Assembly: GCF_025602895.1 (NCBI RefSeq)
Contig: NW_026516214.1
Coordinates: 974,619 to 1,038,618 of the forward strand
Length of the DNA: 64,000 bases
Origin: Polychytrium aggregatum
Lineage: Eukaryota > Chytridiomycota > Chytridiomycetes > Polychytriales
Direction: 5' to 3'
Below are positions 43,611 through 53,473 of this stretch, one piece after another. Position 1 is the first letter of the stretch; each line of letters begins with the position of its first letter. Below the pieces are notes generated by a model that was not told the origin of the DNA, did not search any database, and saw only the letters and a list, made by a program, of their open reading frames with translations. A program made the position numbers and the translations under genes.

Positions 43611-46600
43611 GTGAAGGCCTTGAACCGGAGCCGTGCCCACCGCCTTCCGAAAGTGAAGACATTGGTAAGGTGCCTTTGGTAAGTACTGGGGAAGCAGTGA
43701 TGTGCGGACAGCTTCGCCTTGCCTCTGGACCGGCGGACACTCTCAGCTCTGGCATAGTACCCGTGGCACCTCTGGTGTCACTGGGAACTGCACCTCATCC
43801 ACAGGTGCAAATACCTGAGCTGTCCTGCCAACCCTCGGCAAAGTTAACTGTCTGTGCTAGCCGCAACCCTGGTGCCGAAGCTGGTACCGAACCAAAGTCT
43901 TGTGTTTCGTCTGTTCGTCGTTGCTCGTTGGTTGTTCCCGTCGCTGTTCGTCTTCCTTCTGGTGATTCTCTGTCGTGCGAAGGACTTGTCGATTCTGGTG
44001 CCTCTGGCAACTTTATCGACGAGGACTTTGTTGCTCGACACTCTGTCCCCACCTGCTCCAAGGCTTCGCCCTTGGCAGTGGAAGGCGTGGATGGTAAGCC
44101 GCTGTCGTCTGGCCCCATCCTCCGCGAGACTGCTCCACTCGAGGTGATTCTCGGGGACGTCTCGCAACGCCTTCGGTTCGATGTGATCAGGTCTCCACAT
44201 CAACCACTTATCCTTGGCTTTCCTTGGTTGCGCACCGCCGAGCCCAAGATTGTCTGGTCTCGCGGTCTTCTTTGTCTCCCTCCTTCTGTTGATTCCGACC
44301 CCTCTCCATGCACTACTTCTCTTTCGTCTTGCTCCACTTCCTCCAATGTCACTCCCCTTCTTGATGATTCCACTCCTTTGATTGATCTAAGCTCCTCTCC
44401 TACGCTCCCACCTTCGTCTTCCCCTTCTTGTCTTGTTCCTCCCGAACCCCTTCGCTCTTCCCAAACCCCTTCTTCTGTTGTCAGTTCTCTTTCCCTCCTT
44501 GATGTACCTCCTCCTGTTGTTTGTTCTTCGGACATTGTTCAGAATAAAGTAACCGTCGAACATTATTCTGACCTTGTCCACGCCCCTCCTCTCAGCTCGG
44601 ACGCTCCTCTCCGCGTCTGCAGCATTGATTACCGCTCGATGCGCGAGTCTTTGGATGCATGCAGGCATGGAACGCAACCCCTGACCATCTTTCAGGTCCA
44701 TGTCCTGCCCACTGACGAGCCGAGCACTGCGACTGTCGAAGTGCCTGCGGAGTACAAGGACTTCCTGTCTGTTTTCTCTAAACAGGAAGCTGACTCCTTG
44801 CCTCCGCATCGCCCTTATGACTGCCCCATTGACTTGGAGCCGGGCAAGTCGCCAAAGTTCGGGCCTCTGTACTCACTGTCCGAGCCCGAACTTCACGCTC
44901 TGCGTGACTATCTCGACGAGAATCTTGCCAAGGGATTCGTTCGTCCTTCGTCGTCCCCAGCAGGCTCACCAATCCTCTTCGTCAAGAAGAAGGACGGCTC
45001 ACTTCGTCTTTGCGTTGACTACCGCGCACTGAACGGTATCACGGTAAAGAACCGTTACCCTTTACCGCTGATCGGCGAGCTGCTGGACCGACTTCGAGGC
45101 GCGAAGGTGTTCACTAAGCTGGACCTTCGTGGAGCCTACAATCTGCTGCGCATCCGCTCCGGGGACGAGTGGAAGACAGCTTTCCGTACTCGATATGGGC
45201 ACTTCGAGTACTTGGTGATGCCCTTTGGGCTCACCAACGCGCCAGCGACGTTCCAGCACTTCATCAACGACGTCCTGCGCACCGAGTTGGACCAGTTCGC
45301 AATTGCGTATCTTGACGATATCTTGATCTACAGTGCTGATCCGTCGCAGCATGTAGAGCACGTCAAGCAGGTCCTCTCGAAGCTCCGAGCTGCAAAGCTG
45401 TATTGCAAGCTGGAGAAGTGCGAGTTCTCCAAAACCTCGGTCTCGTTCCTTGGTTTCATGGTCTCGCCCGAGGGCATCGGTATGGAGCGATCCAAGCTCT
45501 CTGCGATCTTGGATTGGCCCATACCGCGCAACATCTCGGATCTTCGATCCTTTGTCGGGTTTGCGAACTTCTATCGACGCTTCATCGATGGATACGCAAA
45601 GATCGCGGGGCCCATGACTCGGCTCTTCCGGAAGACGCATGGCTTCCAGTGGTCCCGCGAAGCCGATAAAGCATTCAGATCCTTGAAGGATGCCTTCGTT
45701 TCGGAGCCCGTTCTGGTGCATCCGGACCCATCCAAGCCGTTCGTCGTAGAGTCAGATGCGTCGGACTTTGCGCTTGGATGCGTGCTCTCCCAGCGGGGTG
45801 CTGATGATCGCCTTCATCCTTGCTCGTTCCATTCGCGGACACTCTCGAATGCTGAACGTAACTACAGCATATACGAGAAAGAGCTGTTGGCGATCAAGGA
45901 GGCTTTCGAGGCGTGGCGACACTACCTCGAAGGCGCCCAGCATCCCGTTGCCGTTCTGACCGATCACAAGAACTTGGAGTACCTGGCAACGGCTCGCATC
46001 CTAAACCAGCGTCATGCACGGTGGTCCCAGTTCTTGTCTCGGTTCGACATCCGCATCCAGTACCGTCCTGGTGCGAGGAACGGCAAGGCCGATGCCCTGT
46101 CTCGTCGCTCGGACTACATCCCTTCGTCGGCCTCCGTGTCGAGGGATCCGCCTCTGCTTCTCGATCCTGCCGCGGTGATACGCGTGCTCCGAAGCAGAGA
46201 CGCCCGCTCTTCGGTTGCAAGTCGCAGTGACCCTGTGGATTTGCTGCAGCTCATAGCCGAAGAGCAGGCTCGGGATCCCGGTCTAGACAAATACCGTCGT
46301 GACCCGAAGTTCGTCTGGAATGGCCAGTACCTCACCTTCCAGAACAGGATTGTGGTCCCAGAGTCGTGCCGAGTTCCGGCGCTCAAGTCGTGCCATGACC
46401 CAGTCGCTGTGGGTCATCCAGGCATCCGACGGACTCTGGCTCTGGTATCGCGACAGTTTTGGTGGCAAACCTATCGGAAAGATGTCAAAGAGTACGTCTC
46501 GACGTGCGACACCTGTGCACGCTCGAAAGCTCCGCGACACAAGCCGTTTGGGTTCCTGTTGCCACTCCAGACAGCCGATCGACCCTGGGGGACACTGACC

Positions 46601-47692
46601 ATGGACTTTATCACTGATCTGCCAAAGTCCAAGGGTCACACCTGCATCTTTGTGGTGGTATGCAGCCTCACAAAGATGGCACACTTTATGTCCTGGCGTT
46701 CACTGCCGTCGGCGGAGGAGACTGCGTCACTGTTCCTCGACAATGTCTTTCGTCTCCATGGCCTCCCCGACACAGTGGTTTCAGACCGAGGAAGTCAGTT
46801 CACCTCTCGGTTCTGGAAGGCACTCTGCACGCAGCTCGGGATCCAAACCAGTCTGTCCACGGCCTTCCATCCCCAGACCGATGGACAGACTGAGAGGGTC
46901 AACCAGGTCATCAACCAATACCTGCGCTGTTACACGTCGTATCAGCAAGATGACTGGGCCGAGCTGCTGCCGTTGGCCGAGTTCTCTTACAATAACCTCG
47001 AGAACTCGTCAACACATGCCTCGCCATTCTTGGCAACCTATGGGTTCCACCCAAGGTTCGAAGTCCCCGTTGTCGCTGGCGGCCCTGATGTTCCCTCTGC
47101 CACGGAGAGGGTTGAACATCTCCAGCGGAACCTGGCACTGTTGAAGGAGAATCTTGAGAAGGCAAAGTCTGACTACAAGCACTTCTCAGATCTCCGGAGG
47201 TCCCAGGCTCCCGACTTGCGTCCGGGCGATCAAGTCTGGGTGCTGACTCGTAACATCAGCACCACTCGCCCAAGCAAGAAGCTGGATTACCAGAGGATTG
47301 GACCATTCACCATCCTCGAGGCCGTCGGGACATTGGCTTTCCGCCTGGACTTGCCAAAGGACATAAAGGTGCACCCGGTGTTCCATGTGTCTCTTCTTGA
47401 GCCCTACAAGAAGAACTCGCTTCCGGGTCGGGTGCAAGCGCCGCCCCCTGCGGTGGTCATCGATGGGAACTTGGAGTGGGAGGTCGAAGAGATCTTAGAC
47501 TCCAAGTTCGTGCGCGGAAAGCTGCACTATCTCATCGATTGGAAAGGCTACCCGGTCACCGATCGAAGTTGGGAGCCCGCCGACATTGTCTTTGCCCCAA
47601 CGGTGGCCGCGGAGTACCACCGACGCTACCCAGACAAGCCTGGCCCCAGGAGAACTCAAGATGGAACACGCCGTAGTTTAAGGAGGAGATAG
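43592..47692 (+). CDS. pol: F pol: protease, RT, RNase H, integrase, chromodomain
   Basis: 1366 residues if entered by slippage; the frame has no ATG near its start. Protease VDSGASGNFIDEDF near nt 43993, then a Ser/Pro/Thr linker. RT has VDYRALN and YLDD (IAYLDDILIYS) near 45305; RNase H has ESDASDFALG. The HHCC finger is CHDPVAVGHPG...CDTCARSK, and integrase D-D-E residues lie within MDFITDLP, VSDRGSQF and QTERVNQV. The chromodomain is EWEVEEILDS...WKGY...SWEP. The stop TAG (47690-47692) touches the 3' LTR, so the polypurine tract is coding. Unbroken. Confidence 0.95.
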   Translation, partial: RPGPVLSEGLEPEPCPPPSESEDIGKVPLVSTGEAVMCGQLRLASGPADTLSSGIVPVAPLVSLGTAPHPQVQIPELSCQPSAKLTVCASRNPGAEAGTEPKSCVSSVRRCSLVVPVAVRLPSGDSLSCEGLVDSGASGNFIDEDFVARHSVPTCSKASPLAVEGVDGKPLSSGPILRETAPLEVILGDVSQRLRFDVIRSPHQPLILGFPWLRTAEPKIVWSRGLLCLPPSVDSDPSPCTTSLSSCSTSSNVTPLLDDSTPLIDLSSSPTLPPSSSPSCLVPPEPLRSSQTPSSVVSSLSLLDVPPPVVCSSDIVQNKVTVEHYSDLVHAPPLSSDAPLRVCSIDYRSMRESLDACRHGTQPLTIFQVHVLPTDEPSTATVEVPAEYKDFLSVFSKQEADSLPPHRPYDCPIDLEPGKSPKFGPLYSLSEPELHALRDYLDENLAKGFVRPSSSPAGSPILFVKKKDGSLRLCVDYRALNGITVKNRYPLPLIGELLDRLRGAKVFTKLDLRGAYNLLRIRSGDEWKTAFRTRYGHFEYLVMPFGLTNAPATFQHFINDVLRTELDQFAIAYLDDILIYSADPSQHVEHVKQVLSKLRAAKLYCKLEKCEFSKTSVSFLGFMVSPEGIGMERSKLSAILDWPIPRNISDLRSFVGFANFYRRFIDGYAKIAGPMTRLFRKTHGFQWSREADKAFRSLKDAFVSEPVLVHPDPSKPFVVESDASDFALGCVLSQRGADDRLHPCSFHSRTLSNAERNYSIYEKELLAIKEAFEAWRHYLEGAQHPVAVLTDHKNLEYLATARILNQRHARWSQFLSRFDIRIQYRPGARNGKADALSRRSDYIPSSASVSRDPPLLLDPAAVIRVLRSRDARSSVASRSDPVDLLQLIAEEQARDPGLDKYRRDPKFVWNGQYLTFQNRIVVPESCRVPALKSCHDPVAVGHPGIRRTLALVSRQFWWQTYRKDVKEYVSTCDTCARSKAPRHKPFGFLLPLQTADRPWGTLTMDFITDLPKSKGHTCIFVVVCSLTKMAHFMSWRSLPSAEETASLFLDNVFRLHGLPDTVVSDRGSQFTSRFWKALCTQLGIQTSLSTAFHPQTDGQTERVNQVINQYLRCYTSYQQDDWAELLPLAEFSYNNLENSSTHASPFLATYGFHPRFEVPVVAGGPDVPSATERVEHLQRNLALLKENLEKAKSDYKHFSDLRRSQAPDLRPGDQVWVLTRNISTTRPSKKLDYQRIGPFTILEAVGTLAFRLDLPKDIKVHPVFHVSLLEPYKKNSLPGRVQAPPPAVVIDGNLEWEVEEILDSKFVRGKLHYLIDWKGYPVTDRSWEPADIVFAPTVAAEYHRRYPDKPGPRRTQDGTRRSLRRR
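47679..47692 (+). other. F polypurine tract
   Basis: TAAGGAGGAGATAG, directly before the 3' LTR, including the pol stop. Confidence 0.72.
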
Positions 47693-48111
47693 TGTGATGA
47701 CCAGCATCACAACGGACCAATGAGATTGTCCCGCATGCTCTCGCCCTCCGCACCAATCATGAGTCCCCACGTGTTTGTTTGCCCCCATGCATGAGCACGC
47801 GCCGTTGCCACCCGCGTCTACTGGTTTCCTGCCTCCCCCACCGCTCGGCACATGTCCCCGGGCTGTGCCAAGCCTCTCTCGCTTGCACACCAGCCACTCT
47901 CGCACCCCCTTCTCGCTTCTCTGTGATGCTCCACCCTTCTCGCCCACTTTTGCCCCTCGACCTTCTCCCGGTCTATAAATAGCCCTGCATGTCTGAGCCT
48001 ATGTTGAACACCAGTTCGAACAAAACTTGTTCTTTGGTGTTCGGGGCTAAAAGCTAATAAAGCTCATACCAAGCACTTGGTCTTCGTCCTTGCGCTTGTT
48101 CACTCCTTACA
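47693..48111 (+). repeat. F 3' LTR
   Basis: 419 bp, the same as 42037-42455 by eye. Followed by the duplication GTCTT and the resumption of C3 pol at LARED. Confidence 0.94.
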
Positions 48112-48116
48112 GTCTT

Positions 48117-51100
48117 GCACGGGAAGACAAGCTCGACATTTTCGCTGCCCAAATGGATATCCGTCCTCCTTCGCCGGAGACGTATCCTACGGTGTCGATA
48201 AGGTCCGTGCTCACGACGAAGGTGTATGCCGAGTCTGGCACCCCTGTTGACTCTCGAGGTGTCCCACTCAAATACAATGAGTTTGGCGACGTTTTCAGCC
48301 TCAAGTCTGACCCTCCTTCTTCCTTGCCTCCTCATCGTCCGTATGACTTGTCTATTGAGTTTGTACGGACCGAGGATGGAAAGGAACCTCGTTTGCCAAA
48401 GCCGGGGAAAGTCTATCCTTTGTCCCCGGCCGAGGAATCTGCTCTTTCGGAGTATCTGACCAACGCCCTCGCACGTGGTTGGATCTCCAAATCCTCTTCT
48501 CCCGTTGGTGCTCCCTGCTTCTTCGTGAAGAAGCCCAATGGTGGTCTTCGCCTTTGCGTCGACTACCGAGGCCTCAATGCCATCACGAAGAAGAACCGTT
48601 ACCCACTTCCCCTCTTCCAGGATCTTCTGGATAAACTTTCTTCTGCCCGCGTCTTCTCACACCTCGACCTTCCTGATGCTTACCACTTGGTTCGTGTCAA
48701 GAAGGGCGATGAGTGGAAGACTGCTTTTGTTTGCAAATCTGGCTCATTTGAGTACAATGTTATCCCCTTTGGTCTTTCGAATGCCCCCGCTGCTTTTCAG
48801 TTTTTTATGAACGACATCTTCTCGGACCTCCTTGGTGTCTGTGTTGTCATTTATCTTGACGACATCCTGATCTTCTCAAAAGATCCCCAGGAGCATGAGG
48901 AGCATGTTAAGCTTGTTCTCTCTCGCCTTCGTGAACACTCCCTTAAGGTCAATCCGGCCAAGTGTTCTTTTGACCTTTCTGAAGTTGACTTTCTCGGCAT
49001 GATCATTTCTGCCGATGGCATCAAAATGGACCCTGCCAAGGTCGAGGCCGTTTCCCTTTGGCCTGTTCCCTCTTCTGCTCGCGATATCCAAGTCTTTATT
49101 GGTTTCGCAAACTTTTACCGCCGCTTCGTCAAGGACTTTTCCGCACTTGCTCGTCCTTTGACTTCCCTCACTACCAAATCCTCCACCTTCTCTTGGTCTC
49201 CCGAGGCCCAAGAGGCTTTTGATTCTCTTAAACTTTCCTTCACTTCCGCACCTATTCTTCGATACTTTGATTTCTCTAAACCCGCTGTCATCGAGCCCGA
49301 TGCTTCTGACTTTGCTCTGGGTGCCGTCCTTTCCCAGTTTGACCCTGACGGCGCTCTTCACCCCGTTGCTTTTCACTCTCGGCAATTCCGTCCCGCCGAG
49401 GTGAATTATGACACCCACGACAAAGAGCTCCTTGCTATTGTCGATTCCTTTACTGCCTGGCGTCATTACTTGATGGCTGCCGACCCCGATCATCCCACTC
49501 TTGTCTTCTCTGATCACCAGAACCTCACCCGGTTCACTGCCGCTTCCCAACTTTCTCGCCGCCAGTTCCGGTGGGCCCAATTCCTTTCTGACTTTGCTTT
49601 TCGCATTTACCACCGCCCTGGTCGCCTCAACACCAAAGCCGACGCTCTCAGTCGCCGTTCTGACTTTGAGATAAAGCCTGGTGACTCCCTCCACTCCACC
49701 AACTTCCTTCAGCTGTTCGAGTCTATTTCTCTCGACAGCATCACCGTTATCGGCTCGAACCCCGACTTTCTTTCCGAGATTCGAGCGGCCACCCTTTCTT
49801 GTTCCCTTCTTTCTGATTTTAACGCCAAACGTCTTGATGGCGATTACTCCTTCCGTGACGGTCTCCTTTACTTTAAAGACCTGATCGTTGTCCCTTCCCC
49901 CGAGCTCCAGCTCAAAGTGTTTGAGCAACGTCACTGCTCCGCTGCCGCTGGTCACTTTGGTCTTGCCAAGACCGTTGAGCTCATCTCCCGGGACTTTCAC
50001 TGGCCCCGGCTTCGTAAGTCTGTGCGTCGCTTCATTGCTAATTGTGAAGCGTGCCAGCGAGCCAAGCCGTCCCGTCACTCCCCTTATGGTTTACTTCACC
50101 CTCTCCCCGTTCCTTCCGAACGTTGGTGGGACCTGTCGATGGACTTCATCACGGATCTCCCACCTTCGAACGGCTTTGACTCGATCTTCGTGGTTAAGGA
50201 CCGCCTGTCCAAACAAGCACACTTTGTGCCCACCACGAAGACGGTTACAGGCGAGCAAACCGCCGAACTCTTCCTCTCCCACATCTTCCGCTTGCATGGT
50301 TGTCCCCGGTCTATTGTTTCGGACCGAGGAACTCAGTTTACTTCGGCCTTCTGGAGGCGCTTCAATGAGCTTCTGAAGACGAAGATTTCCCTTTCTTCTG
50401 CCTTCCACCCCGAGACCGACGGTTCGACCGAGGTTCTCAACCAGGTCATCGAGCAGTATTTGCGTATCCATTGCAATTACCTGCAAGACGACTGGACCCT
50501 TCACCTTCCCCTTTCCGAGTTCACTTACAACAACTCGGAAAACACCTCCACTGGCATGACTCCCTTCTTTGCAGTCCATGGCCATCACCCCATTTTCGAT
50601 CCCTCTATCATCCGTGATCCCTCTGTTGTGCCCTCTGCCGAAGAACGTGTCGACCGACTTCAGACCGTTCTCGAGGATCTCAAGGCCAATCTCCGGGTTG
50701 CCCAAGAGTCCTACACTGTGCAGGCCAACAAATCCCGTCTCCCCACCCCCGACATCTCCGTTGGCGACCTCGTTTTTCTTGATCGTCGCCACATCCGCAC
50801 CCTTCGTCCCTCCAACAAGCTTGACCAGAAAAAGCTTGGCCCCTTTAAAGTCCTTCGCCGCATCAACCCCGTTGCCTTTGAACTTAAACTCCCTTCCACA
50901 CTCAAAGTCCACCCCGTCTTTCATGTATCCCTCCTTGAACCCCGAACGAAGGACATTGTTCCCGAGTTCACACAACCTGAACCACCTCCCATTCTTGTTG
51001 ACTCCCAGGAAGAGTTTGAGGTCGAGACTGTTCTCGATTCTCGGCTCTTCCGCGGTCGCTTACAGTACTTGGTTCAGTGGAAGGGTTATCCCGAGACTGA

Positions 51101-51209
51101 CCGGTCTTGGGAGCCCGCTGCCAATGTTTCCCACGCCACTGATCTTGTTGCTGATTTCCACCTTCGCTATCCCTCAAAGCCGAAGGCGACGCCCGGAGTT
51201 CGTCGCTAA
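48117..51209 (+). CDS. pol: C3 pol, C-terminal part (RT to chromodomain)
   Basis: In frame with 41311-42036 when F and one GTCTT are removed; the whole would be 1272 residues. RT has VDYRGLN and YLDD (VVIYLDDILIFS) near 48855; RNase H has EPDASDFALG. The HHCC finger, integrase D-D-E (MDFITDLP, VSDRGTQF, DGSTEVLNQV) and chromodomain (WKGYPETDRSWEP) are complete. TAA at 51207-51209 is followed by a purine tract (51208-51221) and the 3' LTR. Pol was intact when F inserted. Confidence 0.92.
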   Translation, partial: AREDKLDIFAAQMDIRPPSPETYPTVSIRSVLTTKVYAESGTPVDSRGVPLKYNEFGDVFSLKSDPPSSLPPHRPYDLSIEFVRTEDGKEPRLPKPGKVYPLSPAEESALSEYLTNALARGWISKSSSPVGAPCFFVKKPNGGLRLCVDYRGLNAITKKNRYPLPLFQDLLDKLSSARVFSHLDLPDAYHLVRVKKGDEWKTAFVCKSGSFEYNVIPFGLSNAPAAFQFFMNDIFSDLLGVCVVIYLDDILIFSKDPQEHEEHVKLVLSRLREHSLKVNPAKCSFDLSEVDFLGMIISADGIKMDPAKVEAVSLWPVPSSARDIQVFIGFANFYRRFVKDFSALARPLTSLTTKSSTFSWSPEAQEAFDSLKLSFTSAPILRYFDFSKPAVIEPDASDFALGAVLSQFDPDGALHPVAFHSRQFRPAEVNYDTHDKELLAIVDSFTAWRHYLMAADPDHPTLVFSDHQNLTRFTAASQLSRRQFRWAQFLSDFAFRIYHRPGRLNTKADALSRRSDFEIKPGDSLHSTNFLQLFESISLDSITVIGSNPDFLSEIRAATLSCSLLSDFNAKRLDGDYSFRDGLLYFKDLIVVPSPELQLKVFEQRHCSAAAGHFGLAKTVELISRDFHWPRLRKSVRRFIANCEACQRAKPSRHSPYGLLHPLPVPSERWWDLSMDFITDLPPSNGFDSIFVVKDRLSKQAHFVPTTKTVTGEQTAELFLSHIFRLHGCPRSIVSDRGTQFTSAFWRRFNELLKTKISLSSAFHPETDGSTEVLNQVIEQYLRIHCNYLQDDWTLHLPLSEFTYNNSENTSTGMTPFFAVHGHHPIFDPSIIRDPSVVPSAEERVDRLQTVLEDLKANLRVAQESYTVQANKSRLPTPDISVGDLVFLDRRHIRTLRPSNKLDQKKLGPFKVLRRINPVAFELKLPSTLKVHPVFHVSLLEPRTKDIVPEFTQPEPPPILVDSQEEFEVETVLDSRLFRGRLQYLVQWKGYPETDRSWEPAANVSHATDLVADFHLRYPSKPKATPGVRR

Positions 51210-51221
51210 GGAAGGGGATGA

Positions 51222-52012
51222 TGTTAGGGATAGCTCCTGCTTGTTCTCCACTTTGACTGCACACTTGGCTGTTCTTTAGCCTTTCTGTTTGTTTGTGTGT
51301 AGCCTTGCAGTTCCCCTCCAATTTTCCGCCCTTTGCCTGCCATTTCCGCCCATTCCGCACTTCCGTTTCCCCGCGCTGCTCCGCTTCCTTTGTCTTCTTC
51401 GCACGCGCCGGTTTGTTTGTGCACGCGCCTTGCTGCGATTGGTTGCAATTCGGCTGCCGGTCATGTGTCCCCCCACCGGTGACTCATGACCTGCCTGACC
51501 ACCCCAAACCCTCGCCTATCTTGCATGCGTTCGCCCCAATCTGTTCTTTGACCAATCCGCTTCTTGGACGTTGAGTCACATTGCTTCGCTTTTGCACGTT
51601 TCTCCTGCCAGGTGCTTCGCTTTTGCTTGCGCCTCTCTCGCTTTGGTTCTCTACCTGTCTCGGTGGTCCTTCTCGGCCCTCGTTCGTGCATCGCCCCCTT
51701 CGCCCTGCTCGATCGCCCACTTTTCCCTCCCTTGGCCGCCCTTCGCTGCCAAGTCCGGACTTATCTATAAATAGCCTGACCCCCGCGATGTGTAGTCGAA
51801 CCTCAGCGTTCAAAATAGGACTAAATAAAGTGCCTTCTACTTTATTCTCTGAGTGTTCCTCACGTCTCATTTCGAGACAAGTCTTATCTTGAACGGATCT
51901 TTGCTTCCCTCGCTCCCTCTCCGAGTCCACTTCGGACTCTACCCTTGCTTTCCCTGAGCTCACTTCGAGCTCACTTCTTCTTTTGCCGTTGAGTCCCCTT
52001 TGGACTCTAACA
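51222..52012 (+). repeat. C3 3' LTR
   Basis: 791 bp, TGTTAGGG to CTCTAACA. Compared with the 5' LTR it has many substitutions in the first 320 bp, for example around 51340-51360 and 51500-51545, while the hairpin-rich end is nearly the same. The right flank is gag of element I, not E. Confidence 0.92.
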
Positions 52013-52838
52013 TCCTCTCGGCGAAGCGGGCCTCGTCCTCGAGTTCTTGCCTGCGGAGGTCGCAGTCGATGGCAGCTTCTACGATCTCGGCCAGGTTCCC
52101 GGCCCGGATAAGGTGTGTTGGAAGGAGTTCCCTAATCTTGGGGTTGAGACCTTCCCTGAAGGTCAGGCACAGGAGATGTTCAGGCCAAGGGGGGGTGAGT
52201 TCTCGGCGCAGGAGGTTGAAACGAGTGATGTAGTTAGCTACAGTGCTGGTCTGCTTAATTGACTTGAGGTCTCGGGAGACTTGATCCAGGTGGTTATTGG
52301 GCAGGAAGGTTTCTTGAAGTTGGGTACAGAGAGCTTCAAACGGCATATCTTCAAACCCGTAGTCATCAACCATCGGTGCGAACAAGCTGAAGGCGTCTCC
52401 CTTCAGAAGGGAGAGGGGGTGGACCACCTTCTCGCGATCGTTCGAGAACCGTCGGGGCTGGTTGAAGAAATACAATTTGAGCTGTCTCAGGAAGGGTTTG
52501 AGCTGGGAGGCATCGCTTCCTGAGAAGGGAGAGGGCGCCTCGATCGGCGAGGGGTCTGAGGCTTGGCTCCTGGGTGTTTCTGCTCTCTCGAGCACTTCGA
52601 TACGGCGTTGTAGGGACCCGATCGTCCCTTTTAGCTCCTCGAGCTGTTCCATTAGTTCGATGCAAAGTTCTTCGGAGGCAGACATGCGCTTCTGCCTCTC
52701 ACCTCTGTTTCCTTCGGTCTCCGGGTCATCACGATGGCCTGTGGCCCTGGTCGTGGAGTCGGCGGTGGCTGGGGTATCGGGTGTCTCCCGATCCTCCGGT
52801 CGTGCGGCGTTCTTCTGGTTTCTGGTCTCGGGTGGCAT
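52013..52838 (-). pseudogene. gag: I gag, truncated
   Basis: About 275 codons from ATG 52838 (MPPETRNQKNAARPED). The N-terminus is charged and disordered-looking, then a heptad-like stretch (LMEQLEELKGTIGSLQRRIEVLE). The gag core has FLRQLKLYFFNQPRRF and KVVHPLSLLKGDAFSLFAPM, then RFNLLRRELTPPWPE and FREGLNPKIRELLP. It stops after EARFAERM at the C3 LTR, before any zinc knuckle. The LES... extension is LTR readthrough. Confidence 0.82.
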
Positions 52839-53073
52839 AATGGCGGATGGTACTAGTCTTGATTTCGGAGGGTACCCACAGCAAGTGGTATCTCGCTATG
52901 AAGTTATGATTATTCTCGGGCAAAGGCCTGTGGGTCCCTGCTGCGATCCGTGGAGTGGTGCAACTGGACAAGATAACGAGAGACGAGGGTGCAAGCACGT
53001 ATGGAGGGGGTTCAGGCCCTTTATAGGCCAAGAAAGGAAAGGAGCCTTGCCCTTGGCTGCGCAGGACGTGACA
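52839..53073 (-). repeat. I 5' LTR and leader, inner boundary not resolved
   Basis: The outer end in element sense is TGTCACGTCC (53073 leftward); CCTATAAAGGGC near 53020-53027 is a good TATA box. With only one copy and no clear primer site I cannot place where the LTR ends before the gag ATG at 52838. Confidence 0.6.
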
Positions 53074-53108
53074 AAATCCTCCACCTTCTCTTGGTCTCCC
53101 GAGGCCCA
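53074..53108 (+). pseudogene. 35-bp scrap of family C pol (copy C4)
   Basis: Matches C pol coding for KSSTFSWSPEAQ (compare 36823-36856) between the end of I and the start of an F LTR. It is the only visible trace of a fourth C element that received both insertions. The last five bases (GCCCA) should be the F2 target duplication. Confidence 0.75.
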
Positions 53109-53397
53109 TGTGAGGAGTGAACAAGCGCAAGGACGAAGACCAAGTGCTTGGTATGAGCTTTATTAGCTTTTAGCCCCGAACACCAAAGAACAAGTTTTGT
53201 TCGAACTGGTGTTCAACATAGGCTCAGACATGCAGAGCTATTTATAGACCGGGAGAAGGTCGAGGGGCAAAAGTGGGCGAGAAGGGTGGAGCATTACAGA
53301 GAAGCGAGAAGGGGGTGCGAGAGTGGCTGGTGTGCAAGCGAGAGAGGCTTGGCACAGCCCGGGGACATGTGCCGAGCGGTGGGGGAGGCAGGAAACC
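53109..53397 (-). repeat. F2: family F LTR, cut by B2
   Basis: Plus-strand TGTGAGGAGTGAACAAGCGC to GGCAGGAAACC, the reverse of the F LTR with few changes, including AGTTCGAACAAA and the TATA box. 289 of 419 bp are present; the rest would lie beyond B2, outside the window. The last five bases (AAACC) are the left flank of B2. Solo LTR or part of an element cannot be decided. Confidence 0.85.
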
Positions 53398-53473
53398 TGT
53401 CAGATCACGGGATCAAGAGGAAGTCAAAAGAAGAAGAATAGAGAATATGTTTTATTGATCTTAGCGAGGCTAG
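53398..53473 (-). repeat. B2 3' LTR, first part
   Basis: Plus-strand TGTCAGATCACGGG to GCGAGGCTAG. It stops at the G target GCTAG (53469-53473) and resumes at 58745. The total is 467 bp, against 466 in B1. Confidence 0.9.

Larger units (their letters stand above)
42037..48111 (+). mobile_element. Element F: intact Ty3/gypsy chromovirus in C3 pol
   Basis: 6.1 kb with two 419-bp LTRs that look identical, a perfect duplication GTCTT (42032-42036, 48112-48116), a self-primer site, open gag and pol, a slippery site and a polypurine tract. It is the sister family of A by Gag and Pol similarity. Nothing disabling is seen. Confidence 0.95.
39525..52012 (+). mobile_element. Element C3: family C chromovirus, split by F, flanks do not match
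   Basis: Has two 791-bp LTRs (39525-40315, 51222-52012), gag with a one-base insertion, and pol open once F is removed. The flanking five bases differ (GCAGC left, TCCTC right), and the left neighbour is E pol while the right neighbour is gag of element I on the other strand. The two LTRs differ at many more sites than those of C2. These facts together suggest a recombinant between two C copies, or a misassembly. Confidence 0.9.
52013..53073 (-). mobile_element. Element I: 5' fragment of another Ty3/gypsy element
   Basis: Reading leftward from 53073: an LTR that begins TGTCACGTCC, a leader, and gag cut at 52013 by the C3 LTR. It is followed on the right by a scrap of family C pol, so it had inserted in a fourth C copy. 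No pol or second LTR is in the window. Confidence 0.75.

Noticed and set aside
53074-53108. 35-bp C pol scrap as chance similarity
   Set aside because: Kept as a feature: the match is essentially perfect over 35 bp and both ends coincide with the outer ends of I and F2 LTRs, which chance would not give.
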